From NCBI GenBank assembly GCA_002189035.1, contig NEEC01000041.1, positions 78,719 to 142,718 on the forward strand: a DNA stretch of 64,000 nt, read 5' to 3'. The notes under the pieces were generated by a model. It saw nothing but the letters and a program-made list of their open reading frames with translations, was not told the origin of the DNA and ran no database searches. Below are positions 13,357 through 23,765 of the stretch, in pieces. Each line of letters begins with the position of its first letter. Positions within the stretch are counted from its first letter, which is position 1. The stretch is from Utricularia gibba. Lineage: Eukaryota > Streptophyta > Magnoliopsida > Lamiales > Lentibulariaceae. Both the position numbers and the translations under genes were made by a program.

Positions 13357-15404
13357 TCATGTTGCACATAGCATACCGTTTCGAAGCTCGTTCCGAGCCG
13401 GTCTTCTTTCGTGTTGAGAACTTGTTCGTCCGAGGAGGCACAAATGCTCGAAAGATTGCCTTATATTAGCCTTAAGATGTGCAACGAAGTGGCCACCACG
13501 TTCGCGACGATGCGACTCGGGACACCGACTCGATGCGAATGTGATTTTCGGCATGCAAGACATATGTATTTCATGGGACGATGTGAAATTTTGGATTTCG
13601 AGATGATCATTTAAGATGCCATGGGTGTGTCCCTAGCCACAACCTCATGGTGGCCTCGTGCACTCTTCGGTATCGAGTGGATATCTTGCAAACGGTGATG
13701 AGTCATGTTGCACATAGCATACCGTTTCGAAGCTCGTTCCGAGCCGGTCTTCTTTCGTGTTGAGAACTTGTTCGTCCGAGGAGGCACAAATGCTCGAAAG
13801 ATTGCCTTATATTAGCCTTAAGATGTGCAACGAAGTGGCCACAACGTTCGCGACGATGCGACTCGGGACCCGACTCGATGCGAATGTGATTTTCGGCATG
13901 CAAGACATATGTATTTCATGGGACGATGTGAAATTTGGATTTCGAGATGATCATTTAAGATGCCATGGGTGTGTCCCTAGCCACAACCTCATGGTGGCCT
14001 CGTGCACTCTTCGGTATCGAGTGGATATCTTGCAAATGGTGATGAGTCATGTTGCACATATCATACCGTTTCGAAGCTCGTTCCGAGCCGGTCTTCTTTC
14101 GTGTTGAGAACTTGTTCGTCCGAGGAGGCACAAATGCTCGAAAGATTGCCTTATATTAGCCTAGATGTGCAACGAAGTGGCCACAACGTTCGCGACGATG
14201 CGACTCGGGACACCCGACTCGATGCGAATGTGATTTTCGGCATGCAAGACATATGTATTTCATGGGACGATGTGAAATTTTGGATTTCGAGATGATCATT
14301 TAAGATGCCATGGGTGTGTCCCTAGCCACAACCTCATGGTGGCCTCGTGCACTCTTCGGTATCGAGTGGATATCTTGCAAATGGTGATGAGTCATGTTGC
14401 ACATAGCGTTTCGAGCCGGTCTCTTTCGTGTTGAGAACTTGTTCGTCCGAGGAGGCACAAATGCTCGAAAGATTGCCTTATATTAGCCTTAGATGTGCAA
14501 CGAAGTGGCCACAACGTTCGCGACGATGCGACTCGGGACACCCGACTCGATGCGAATGTGATTTTCGGCATGCAAGACATATGTATTTCATGGGACGATG
14601 TGAATATTTGGATTTCGAGATGATCATTTAAGATGCCATGGGTGTGTCCCTAGCCACAACCTCATGGTGGCCTCGTGCACTCTTCGGTATCGAGTGGATA
14701 TCTTGCAAACGGTGATGAGTCATGTTGCACATAGCATACCGTTTCGAAGCTCGTTCCGAGCCGGTTTCTTTCGTGTTGAGAACTTGTTCGTCGAGGAGGC
14801 ACAAATGCTCGAAAGATTGCTTATATTAGCCTTAAGATGTGCAACGAAGTGGCCACACGTTCGCGACGATGCGACTCGGGACACCGACTCGATGCGAATG
14901 TGATTTTCGGCATGCAAGACATATGTATTTCATGGGACGATGTGAAATTTGATTTCGAGATGATCATTTAAGATGCCATGGGTGTGTCCCTAGCCACAAC
15001 CTCATGGTGGCCTCGTGCACTCTTCGGTATCGAGTGGATATCTTGCAAATGGTGATGAGTCATGTTGCACATAGCATACCGTTTCGAAGCTCGTTCCGAG
15101 CGGTCTCTTTCGTGTTGAGAACTTGTTCGTCCGAGGAGGCACAAATGCTCGAAAGATTGCCTTATATTAGCCTTAAGATGTGCAACGAAGTGGCCACAAC
15201 GTTCGCGACGATGCGACTCGGGACACCCGACTCGATGCGAATGTGATTTTCGGCATGCAAGACATATGTATTTCATGGGACGATGTGAATATTTGGATTT
15301 CGAGATGATCATTTAAGATGCCATGGGTGTGTCCCTAGCCACAACCTCATGGTGGCCTCGTGCACTCTTCGGTATCGAGTGGATATCTTGCAAATGGTGA
15401 TGAG
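13357..15404 (+). repeat. Regular satellite block with haplotype mixture
   Basis: Unit starts are 13357, 13703, 14047, 14392, 14720 and 15060. The unit at 13703 has GGGACCCGAC (13866). The unit at 14392 has the TAGC-to-GTTTCGAGCC shortening with CTCTTTCG. The unit at 14720 lacks a C in GTCCGAGG and in ATTGCCTTAT. The unit at 15060 has GAGCGGTCTCTTTCG, a combination found again at about 21912. Confidence 0.95.
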
Positions 15405-15408
15405 TCAT
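15400..15408. promoter_or_regulatory. Palindromic ATGAGTCAT (bZIP GCN4/AP-1-type site), example of one per unit
   Basis: At the unit junction the sequence reads GATGAGTCATG. ATGAGTCAT is the reverse complement of ATGACTCAT, the textbook optimal site for yeast GCN4, and contains the TGAGTCA core bound by AP-1 and by plant Opaque2-like bZIP factors. It is present in essentially every full-length unit in the regular blocks, and in some truncated ones (for example near 29801, 42224 and 44045). It is missing or broken in many scrambled units (near 18598, 30052, 31433, 36361, 43190, 45418). The match is exact. That any protein binds it here is inference only, and a 9-bp word amplified passively with the repeat would look the same. 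Confidence 0.6.
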
Positions 15409-15532
15409 GTTGCACATAGCATACCGTTTCGAAGCTCGTTCCGAGCCGGTCTTCTTTCGTGTTGAGAACTTGTTCGTCCGAGGAGGCACAAATGCTCGAA
15501 AGATTGCCTTATATTAGCCTTAGATGTGCAAC
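15409..15532. repeat. Intra-unit 9-bp inverted repeat GTTGCACAT / ATGTGCAAC
   Basis: GTTGCACAT at 15409-15417 and ATGTGCAAC at 15524-15532 are exact reverse complements separated by 106 bp, and the pair recurs in each normal unit. This is why both strands show short frames beginning Met-Cys-Asn. A 9-bp match of this kind has a fair chance of arising in 346 bp (about 0.2 expected), so a structural role is uncertain. A second, 8-bp pair (GGCCACCA and TGGTGGCC) occurs in units with the CCACCACG variant. Confidence 0.6.
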
Positions 15533-15554
15533 GAAGTGGCCACCACGTTCGCGA

Positions 15555-15586
15555 CGATGCGACTCGGGACACCCGACTCGATGCGA
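15555..15586 (+). repeat. Short internal direct repeats CGATGCGA and CGACTCG
   Basis: CGATGCGA occurs at 15555-15562 and 15579-15586 (24 bp offset), and CGACTCG at 15560-15566 and 15574-15580 (14 bp offset), overlapping each other. This is the most CpG-rich part of the unit. It is also where many small deletions fall: GGGACACCCGACTCG shrinks to GGGACCCGAC at 13866, 20914 and 55654, and to GGGACTCGATG near 42449 and 47800, the latter consistent with loss between two GAC triplets. The short repeats plausibly promote slippage. Confidence 0.7.
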
Positions 15587-16788
15587 ATGTGATTTTCGGC
15601 ATGCAAGACATATGTATTTCATGGGACGATGTGAATATTTGGATTTCGAGATGATCATTTAAGATGCCATGGGTGTGTCCCTAGCCACAACCTCATGGTG
15701 GCCTCGTGCACTCTTCGGTATCGAGTGGATATCTTGCAAATGGTGATGAGTCATGTTGCACATAGCATACCGTTTCGAAGCTCGTTCCGAGCCGGTCTTC
15801 TTTCGTGTTGAGAACTTGTTCGTCCGAGGAGGCACAAATGCTCGAAAGATTGCCTTATATTAGCCTTAAGATGTGCAACGAAGTGGCCACACGTTCGCGA
15901 CGATGCGACTCGGGACACCCGACTCGATGCGAATGTGATTTTCGGCATGCAAGACATATGTATTTCATGGGACGATGTGAATATTTGGATTTCGAGATGA
16001 TCATTTAAGATGCCATGGGTGTGTCCCTAGCCACAACCTCATGGTGGCCTCGTGCACTCTTCGGTATCGAGTGGATATCTTGCAAATGGTGATGAGTCAT
16101 GTTGCACATAGCATACCGTTTCGAAGCTCGTTCCGAGCCGGTCTTCTTTCGTGTTGAGAACTTGTTCGTCCGAGGAGGCACAAATGCTCGAAAGATTGCC
16201 TTATATTAGCCTTAGATGTGCAACGAAGTGGCCACAACGTTCGCGACGATGCGACTCGGGACACCCGACTCGATGCGAATGTGATTTTCGGCATGCAAGA
16301 CATATGTATTTCATGGGACGATGTGAATATTTGGATTTCGAGATGATCATTTAAGATGCCATGGGTGTGTCCCTAGCCACAACCTCATGGTGGCCTCGTG
16401 CACTCTTCGGTATCGAGTGGATATCTTGCAAATGGTGATGAGTCATGTTGCACATAGCATACCGTTTCGAAGCTCGTTCCGAGCCGGTCTTCTTTCGTGT
16501 TGAGAACTTGTTCGTCCGAGGAGGCACAAATGCTCGAAAGATTGCCTTATATTAGCCTTAAGATGTGCAACGAAGTGGCCACACGTTCGCGACGATGCGA
16601 CTCGGGACACCCGACTCGATGCGAATGTGATTTTCGGCATGCAAGACATATGTATTTCATGGGACGATGTGAATATTTGGATTTCGAGATGATCATTTAA
16701 GATGCCATGGGTGTGTCCCTAGCCACAACCTCATGGTGGCCTCGTGCACTCTTCGGTATCGAGTGGATATCTTGCAAACGGTGATGAG

Positions 16789-17940
16789 TCATGTTGCACA
16801 TAGCATACCGTTTCGAAGCTCGTTCCGAGCCGGTCTCTTTCGTGTTGAGAACTTGTTCGTCCGAGGAGGCACAAATGCTCGAAAGATTGCCTTATATTAG
16901 CCTTAAGATGTGCAACGAAGTGGCCACCACGTTCGCGACGATGCGACTCGGGACACCCGACTCGATGCGAATGTGATTTTCGGCATGCAAGACATATGTA
17001 TTTCATGGGACGATGTGAATATTTGGATTTCGAGATGATCATTTAAGATGCCATGGGTGTGTCCCTAGCCACAACCTCATGGTGGCCTCGTGCACTCTTC
17101 GGTATCGAGTGGATATCTTGCAAATGGTGATGAGTCATGTTGCACATAGCATACCGTTTCGAAGCTCGTTCCGAGCCGGTCTTCTTTCGTGTTGAGAACT
17201 TGTTCGTCCGAGGAGGCACAAATGCTCGAAAGATTGCCTTATATTAGCCTTAAGATGTGCAACGAAGTGGCCACCACGTTCGCGACGATGCGACTCGGGA
17301 CACCCGACTCGATGCGAATGTGATTTTCGGCATGCAAGACATATGTATTTCATGGGACGATGTGAATATTTGGATTTCGAGATGATCATTTAAGATGCCA
17401 TGGGTGTGTCCCTAGCCACAACCTCATGGTGGCCTCGTGCACTCTTCGGTATCGAGTGGATATCTTGCAAATGGTGATGAGTCATGTTGCACATAGCATA
17501 CCGTTTCGAAGCTCGTTCCGAGCCGGTCTTCTTTCGTGTTGAGAACTTGTTCGTCCGAGGAGCACAAATGCTCGAAAGATTGCCTTATATTAGCCTTAGA
17601 TGTGCAACGAAGTGGCCACCACGTTCGCGACGATGCGACTCGGGACACCCGACTCGATGCGAATGTGATTTTCGGCATGCAAGACATATGTATTTCATGG
17701 GACGATGTGAATTTGATTTCGAGATGATCATTTAAGATGCCATGGGTGTGTCCCTAGCCACAACTCATGGTGGCCTCGTGCACTTTCGGTATCGAGTGGA
17801 TATCTTGCAAACGGTGATGAGTCATGTTGCACATAGCATACCGTTTCGAAGCTCGTTCCGAGCCGGTCTTCTTTCGTGTTGAGAACTTGTTCGTCCGAGG
17901 AGGCACAAATGCTCGAAAGATTGCCTTATATTAGCCTTCA
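16789..17940 (+). repeat. Regular satellite block
   Basis: Unit starts are 16789, 17135, 17482 and 17822. The unit at 16789 has the CTCTTTCG variant. The unit at 17482 has GAGGAGCACAAATG and GAATTTGATTTC, then CACAACTCATGG near 17760. The last unit is normal only as far as CCTTCAGATGTGCAAC, where the scrambled block begins. Confidence 0.95.
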
Positions 17941-18725
17941 GATGTGCAACATATGCCATGCACGTACGCGATGTGAATATTTCGAGATGCGACGAGGACT
18001 CATTTAAGATGCCATGATGCGAATGTGATCTTCCGTAGCATGCAAGACATATGGTGTTCGTGCACGACGATTCGAATATTTTCGGATTGGAGATGATCTT
18101 TAAGATGCCATGGGTGTGTCCCTAGCCACAACCTCATGGTGGCCTCGTGCACTCTTCGGTATGAGTGGATATCTTGCAAATGGTGATGAGTCATGTTGCA
18201 CATAGCATACCGTTTCGAAGCTCGTTCCGAGCCGGTCTTCTTTCGTGTTGAGAACTTGTTCGTCCGAGGAGGCACAAATGCTCGAAAGATTGCCTTATAT
18301 TAGCCTTAGATGTGCAACGAAGTGGCCACCACGTTCGCGACGATGCGACTCGGGACACCGACTCGATGCGAATGTGATTTTCGGCATGCAAGACATATGT
18401 ATTTCATGGGACGATGTGAATATTTTTCGGATTCGACGAGATGACTCATTTAAGATGCCACGGTCGATGTGAATGTGAGCTTTTCGGCATGCAAGACATA
18501 TGGTGTTCGTGCACGACGATTGCGAATGTATTTTCGATTGGAGATGATCTTTAAGATGCCATGGGTGTGTCCCTAGCCACAACCTCATGGTGGCCTCGAG
18601 CATGTTGCACATAGCGTATCGACCGTTTCGAAGCTTGCAAACCGAGTGCCGGTCTTCTGCACGTGTCATACCGTTGTTCGTCCGAGGTTCCACAAATGGT
18701 CTTCTTTCGTGTTGAGAACTTGTTC
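17941..18725 (+). repeat. Scrambled block with two copies of a divergent unit
   Basis: Words of the unit occur out of order or altered. Two stretches about 450 bp apart (from about 18039 and about 18489) share a non-consensus string: GCATGCAAGACATATGGTG, then TTCGTGCACGACGATT, then, after a short variable part, GATTGGAGATGATCTTTAAG in place of TTTCGAGATGATCATTTAAG. Between them lies a normal part unit (18110-18420). From 18596 to 18700 the text is rearranged (GAGCATGTTGCACATAGC, CGTATCGACCGTTTCG, CTGCACGTGTCATACC). The sharing shows a distinct sequence lineage rather than random decay. The longest open frame in the window crosses this block and has no recognisable domain. Confidence 0.9.
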
Positions 18726-20165
18726 GTCCGAGGAGGCACAAATGCTCGAAAGATTGCCTTATATTAGCCTTAAGATGTGCAACGAAGTGGCCACCACGTT
18801 CGCGACGATGCGACTCGGGACACCCGACTCGATGCGAATGTGATTTTCGGCATGCAAGACATATGTATTTCATGGGACGATGTGAATTTGGATTTCGAGA
18901 TGATCATTTAAGATGCCATGGGTGTGTCCCTAGCCACAACCTCATGGTGGCCTCGTGCACTCTTCGGTATCGAGTGGATATCTTGCAAACGGTGATGAGT
19001 CATGTTGCACATATCATACCGTTTCGAAGCTCGTTCCGAGCCGGTCTTCTTTCGTGTTGAGAACTTGTTCGTCCGAGGAGGCACAAATGCTCGAAAGATT
19101 GCCTTATATTAGCCTTAGATGTGCAACGAAGTGGCCACCACGTTCGCGACGATGCGACTCGGGACACCCGACTCGATGCGAATGTGATTTTCGGCATGCA
19201 AGACATATGTATTTCATGGGACGATGTGAATATTTGGATTCGAGATGATCATTTAAGATGCCATGGGTGTGTCCCTAGCCACAACCTCATGGTGGCCTCG
19301 TGCACTCTTCGGTATCGAGTGGATATCTTGCAAATGGTGATGAGTCATGTTGCACATAGCATACCGTTTCGAAGCTCGTTCCGAGCCGGTCTTCTTCGTG
19401 TTGAGAACTTGTTCGTCCGAGGAGGCACAAATGCTCGAAAGATTGCCTTATATTAGCCTTAAGATGTGCAACGAAGTGGCCACGTTCGCGACGATGCGAC
19501 TCGGGACACCCGACTCGATGCGAATGTGATTTTCGGCATGCAAGACATATGTATTTCATGGGACGATGTGAATATTTGGATTTCGAGATGATCATTTAAG
19601 ATGCCATGGGTGTGTCCCTAGCCACAACCTCATGGTGGCCTCGTGCACTCTTCGGTATCGAGTGGATATCTTGCAAATGGTGATGAGTCATGTTGCACAT
19701 ATCATACCGTTTCGAAGCTCGTTCCGAGCCGGTCTTCTTTCGTGTTGAGAACTTGTTCGTCCGAGGAGGCACAAATGCTCGAAATTGCCTTATATTAGCC
19801 TAAGATGTGCAACGAAGTGGCCACCACGTTCGCGACGATGCGACTCGGGACACCCGACTCGATGCGAATGTGATTTTCGGCATGCAAGACATATGTATTT
19901 CATGGGACGATGTGAAATTTGGATTCGAGATGATCATTTAAGATGCCATGGGTGTCCCTAGCCACAACCTCATGGTGGCCTCGTGCACTCTTCGGTATCG
20001 AGTGGATATCTTGCAAATGGTGATGAGTCATGTTGCACATAGCATACCGTTTCGAAGCTCGTTCCGAGCCGGTCTCTTTCGTGTTGAGAACTTGTTCGTC
20101 CGAGGAGGCACAAATGCTCGAAAGATTGCCTTATATTAGCCTTAAGATGTGCAACGAAGTGGCCA
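18726..20165 (+). repeat. Regular satellite block
   Basis: Unit starts are 19000, 19345, 19688 and 20028, preceded by the second half of a unit. The unit at 19345 has CTTCTTCGTG and GGCCACGTTCG. The unit at 19688 has CTCGAAATTGCC. At 19948 GGGTGTCCCTAG lacks a GT, and the following CTCTTTCG unit closely matches the copy at 45609-45800. Confidence 0.94.
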
Positions 20166-20330
20166 CCACGATGCACTCGCGACGATGCGATGTATTTCAT
20201 GGGGACGATGTGAATATTTCCCGAGCTCGATCATCGAATAAGATGCCATGGGTGTGAAGACATATCATTTCATGGCCGACGTGCACTGTTCGATTTGATC
20301 GATTGGAGATGATCTTTAAGATGCCATGGG
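20166..20330 (+). repeat. Scrambled satellite segment
   Basis: After CCACCACG the sequence reads ATGCACTCGCGACGATGCG, then GATGTATTTCATGGGG, CCCGAGCTCGATCATCG and GAAGACATATCATTTCATGG, ending in GATTGGAGATGATC and TTTAAGATGCC at about 20301-20325. The GATTGGAGATGATC form is otherwise found only near 18085 and 18535, linking this piece to the block at 17941-18725. Confidence 0.88.
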
Positions 20331-21007
20331 TGTGTCCCTAGCCACAACCTCATGGTGGCCTCGTGCACTCTTCGGTATCGAGTGGATATCTTGCAAATGG
20401 TGATGAGTCATGTTGCACAGCATACCGTTTCGAAGCTCGTTCCGAGCCGGTCTACTTTCGTGTTGAGAACTTGTTCGTCCGAGGAGGCACAAATGCTCGA
20501 AAGATTGCCTTATATTAGCCTTAGATGTGCAACGAAGTGGCCACCACGTTCGCGACGATGCGACTCGGGACACCCGACTCGATGCGAATGTGATTTTCGG
20601 CATGCAAGACATATGTATTTCATGGGACGATGTGAAATTTGGATTTCGAGATGATCATTTAAGATGCCATGGGTGTGTCCCTAGCCACAACCTCATGGTG
20701 GCCTCGTGCACTCTTCGGTATCGAGTGGATATCTTGCAAATGGTGATGAGTCATGTTGCACATAGCATACCGTTTCGAAGCTCGTTCCGAGCCGGTCTAC
20801 TTTCGTGTTGAGAACTTGTTCGTCCGAGGAGGCACAAATGCTCGAAAGATTGCCTTATATTAGCCTTAAGATGTGCAACGAAGTGGCCACAACGTTCGCG
20901 ACGATGCGACTCGGGACCCGACTCGATGCGAATGTGATTTTCGGCATGCAAGACATATGTATTTCATGGGACGATGTGAATATTTGGATTTCGAGATGAT
21001 CATTTAA
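20331..21007 (+). repeat. Regular satellite units
   Basis: Unit starts are 20408 and 20751. Both have TCTACTTTCG instead of TCTTCTTTCG. The first reads GTTGCACAGCATACC, lacking TA, as does the unit at 9272. The second has GGGACCCGAC. The shared TCTAC change in neighbours suggests recent local duplication. Confidence 0.95.
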
Positions 21008-21120
21008 GATGCCATGGGTGTGTCCCACATATGCATTTCACAACCTCATGTGTGGCCTCGTGCTTGGATCGGTATCGAGATGGATCATCTTGCAAATGGT
21101 GGGAGTGTCATGTTGCAGCC
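21008..21120 (+). repeat. Local partial duplication, diverged copy of a sub-unit segment
   Basis: The spacing of unit starts here is 434 bp instead of 346 because about 88-100 bp is present twice. The first copy is altered: GTGTCCCACATATGCATTTC, CACAACCTCATGTGTGGCC, CGTGCTTGGATCGG, ATGGATCATCTTGC and GGGAGTGTCATGTTGCA. The normal copy then begins at GCCACAACCTCATGG (21119). The altered copy carries several small insertions. Confidence 0.88.
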
Positions 21121-22790
21121 ACAACCTCATGGTGGCCTCGTGCACTCTTCGGTATCGAGTGGATATCTTGCAAACGGTGATGAGTCATGTTGCACATATC
21201 ATACCGTTTCGAAGCTCGTTCCGAGCCGGTCTTCTTTCGTGTTGAGAACTTGTTCGTCCGAGGAGGCACAAATGCTCGAAAGATTGCCTTATATTAGCCT
21301 TAGATGTGCAACGAAGTGGCCACAACGTTCGCGACGATGCGACTCGGGACACCCGACTCGATGCGAATGTGATTTTCGGCATGCAAGACATATGTATTTC
21401 ATGGGACGATGTGAATATTTGGATTTCGAGATGATCATTTAAGATGCCATGGGTGTGTCCCTAGCCACAACCTCATGGTGGCCTCGTGCACTCTTCGGTA
21501 TCGAGTGGATATCTTGCAAACGGTGATGAGTCATGTTGCACATAGCATACCGTTTCGAAGCTCGTTCCGAGCCGGTCTTCTTTCGTGTTGAGAACTTGTT
21601 CGTCCGAGGAGGCACAAATGCTCGAAAGATTGCCTTATATTAGCCTTAGATGTGCAACGAAGTGGCCACAACGTTCGCGACGATGCGACTCGGGACACCG
21701 ACTCGATGCGAATGTGATTTTCGGCATGCAAGACATATTTATTTCATGGGACGATGTGAAATTTGGATTTCGAGATGATCATTTAAGATGCCATGGGTGT
21801 GTCCCTAGCCACAACTCATGGTGGCCTCGTGCACTCTTCGGTATCGAGTGGATATCTTGCAAATGGTGATGAGTCATGTTGCACATAGCATACCGTTTCG
21901 AAGCTCGTTCCGAGCGGTCTCTTTCGTGTTGAGAACTTGTTCGTCCGAGGAGGCACAAATGCTCGAAAGATTGCCTTATATTAGCCTTAGATGTGCAACG
22001 AAGTGGCCACCACGTTCGCGACGATGCGACTCGGGACACCCGACTCGATGCGAATGTGATTTTCGGCATGCAAGACATATGTATTTCATGGGACGATGTG
22101 AATATTTGGATTCGAGATGATCATTTAAGATGCCATGGGTGTGTCCCTAGCCACAACCTCATGGTGGCCTCGTGCACTCTTCGGTATCGAGTGGATATCT
22201 TGCAAATGGTGATGAGTCATGTTGCACATAGCATACCGTTTCGAAGCTCGTTCCGAGCCGGTCTTCTTTCGTGTTGAGAACTTGTTCGTCCGAGGAGGCA
22301 CAAATGCTCGAAAGATTGCCTTATATTAGCCTTAAGATGTGCAACGAAGTGGCCACCACGTTCGCGACGATGCGACTCGGGACACCCGACTCGATGCGAA
22401 TGTGATTTTCGGCATGCAAGACATATGTATTTCATGGGACGATGTGAATATTTGGATTTCGAGATGATCATTTAAGATGCCATGGGTGTGTCCCTAGCCA
22501 CAACCTCATGGTGGCCTCGTGCACTCTTCGGTATCGAGTGGATATCTTGCAAATGGTGATGAGTCATGTTGCACATAGCATACCGTTTCGAAGCTCGTTC
22601 CGAGCCGGTCTTCTTTCGTGTTGAGAACTTGTTCGTCCGAGGAGGCACAAATGCTCGAAAGATTGCCTTATATTAGCCTTCAGATGTGCAACGAAGTGGC
22701 CACCACGTTGCGACGATGCGACTCGGGACACCGACTCGATGCGAATGTGATTTTCGGCATGCAAGACATATGTATTTCATGGGACGATGT
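21121..22790 (+). repeat. Regular satellite block
   Basis: Unit starts are 21185, 21531, 21874, 22217 and 22564. The unit at 21531 has ATATTTATTTC in place of ATATGTATTTC (21735), a change seen again near 24343, 62513 and 63190. The unit at 21874 has GAGCGGTCTCTTTCG, as at 15100. The unit at 22564 has CAG and CCACCACGTTGCGACG. Confidence 0.95.
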
Positions 22791-22985
22791 CGAGATGATC
22801 ATTTAAGATGCCATGGGTGTGTGCGACATGTTGCGGGACACTTGTTCGTCCGAGGAGGCACAAATGCTCGAAAGATTGCCTTATATTAGCCTTCAGATGT
22901 GCAACGAAGTGGCCACCAACGATTCGCGACGATGCGACTCGGGACATCGCGAATGTGACATAAGACATGTATTTCATGGGACGAT
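22791..22985 (+). repeat. Truncated satellite unit
   Basis: Between CGATGTCGAGATGATC and the next normal stretch, the sequence runs GGGTGTGTGCGACATGTTGC, then GGGACACTTGTTCGTCCG, so most of the first third of a unit is missing. It continues with GGCCACCAACGATTCGCG and GGACATCGCGAATGTG, with small insertions. No unit-start word is present. Confidence 0.9.
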
Positions 22986-23765
22986 GTGAAATTTGGATTT
23001 CGAGATGATCATTTAAGATGCCATGGGTGTGTCCCTAGCCACAACCTCATGGTGGCCTCGTGCACTCTTCGGTATCGAGTGGATATCTTGCAAACGGTGA
23101 TGAGTCATGTTGCACATAGCATACCGTTTCGAAGCTCGTTCCGAGCCGGTCTTCTTTCGTGTTGAGAACTTGTTCGTCCGAGGAGGCACAAATGCTCGAA
23201 AGATTGCCTTATATTAGCCTTAAGATGTGCAACGAAGTGGCCACCACGTTCGCGACGATGCGACTCGGGACACCCGACTCGATGCGAATGTGATTTTCGG
23301 CATGCAAGACATATGTATTTCATGGGACGATGTGAAATTTGGATTTCGAGATGATCATTTAAGATGCCATGGGTGTGTCCCTAGCCACAACCTCATGGTG
23401 GCCTCGTGCACTCTTCGGTATCGAGTGGATATCTTGCAAATGGTGATGAGTCATGTTGCACATAGCATACCGTTTCGAAGCTCGTTCCGAGCCGGTCTTC
23501 TTTCGTGTTGAGAACTTGTTCGTCCGAGGAGGCACAAATGCTCGAAAGATTGCCTTATATTAGCCTTCAGATGTGCAACGAAGTGGCCACACACGTTCGC
23601 GACGATGCGACTCGGGACTCCGACTCGATGCGAATGTGATTTTCGGCATGCAAGACATATGTATTTCATGGGACGATGTGAATATTTTGGATTTCGAGAT
23701 GATCATTTAAGATGCCATGGGTGTGTCCCTAGCCACAACCTCATGGTGGCCTCGTGCACTCTTCG
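22986..23765 (+). repeat. Regular satellite units
   Basis: Unit starts are 23105 and 23451. The second has CAG, CCACACACG, GGGACTCCGAC and GAATATTTTGG. It ends at CGGTATTTTCGAGTGG, where irregular sequence begins. Confidence 0.94.

Larger units (their letters stand above)
15405..15750 (+). repeat. Reference satellite monomer (346 bp)
   Basis: This unit is a good type copy because it and its neighbours are exactly 346 bp (unit starts 15405, 15751, 16097, 16443, 16789, 17135). Composition by hand count is 168 G+C in 346 (48.6 %), with 25 CpG against about 20 expected, so CpG is not depleted. The order of recognisable words from the start is: TCATGTTGCACAT, CGTTTCGAAGCTCG, GAACTTGTTC, GAGGAGGCACAAATG, CCTTATATTAGCC, ATGTGCAACGAAGTGG, TTCGCGACGATGCG, CTCGGGACACCCGACTCG, TTTTCGGCATGCAAG, ATATGTATTTCATGGG, TTTCGAGATGATCATT, GCCATGGGTGTGTCC, CTAGCCACAACCTCATGG, GGCCTCGTGCACTC, CGAGTGGATATC. 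Variable sites that define haplotypes are AAATGG/AAACGG just before the unit start, TAGCAT/TATCAT, CTTCTTTCG/CTCTTTCG, TAG/AAG/CAG before ATGTGCAAC, CCACCACG/CCACAACG/CCACACG, CACCCG/CACCG, and GAATATTTGG/GAAATTTGG/GAAATTTTGG. I saw no clear half-unit duplication. Confidence 0.95.
15405..16788 (+). repeat. Two consecutive 692-bp dimers (candidate short higher-order repeat)
   Basis: Units at 15405 and 16097 differ by one substitution (CCACCACG against CCACAACG) and both have TAG before ATGTGCAAC. Units at 15751 and 16443 have AAG and CCACACG, and differ only near their end (AAATGG against AAACGG). The order is therefore A-B-A'-B' with an exact 692-bp period. It does not continue into the unit at 16789 (AAG, CCACCACG, CTCTTTCG). 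This is the clearest dimeric periodicity I found. Confidence 0.85.

Noticed and set aside
15464-15473. GAACTTGTTC as a hormone-response or heat-shock element
   Set aside because: It is a short dyad, but its half-site spacing fits neither a heat-shock element (GAANNTTC) nor a steroid receptor element (three-base spacer).
15510-15522. TATA-like promoter in CCTTATATTAGCC
   Set aside because: A single AT-rich word per unit, with no downstream gene, no initiator that I can support and no other promoter element.
15549-15569. CENP-B box (TTCGNNNNANNCGGG) in TTCGCGACGATGCGACTCGGG
   Set aside because: Both TTCG and CGGG are present but the spacing and the central A do not fit the box; no other part of the unit matches either.
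15405-15750. Internal duplication of two ~173-bp halves
   Set aside because: CATGTTGCAC and CATGCAAGAC regions look faintly alike, but the offset is 194 bp and similarity fades within about 25 bases.
15405-17134. Repeated 60-116-codon open frames on both strands, nearly identical from unit to unit
   Set aside because: Identity of the peptides follows from identity of the DNA. The unit is 346 bp (3n+1), the same DNA is open in several frames and on both strands, and neighbouring units carry one- or two-base indels that break every frame.
18295-18873. Longest open frame (192 codons, minus strand) as a possible gene
   Set aside because: It crosses two satellite units and a scrambled piece; its translation is a patchwork of the same peptides seen from every other unit, with no domain, and owes its length to chance indels.
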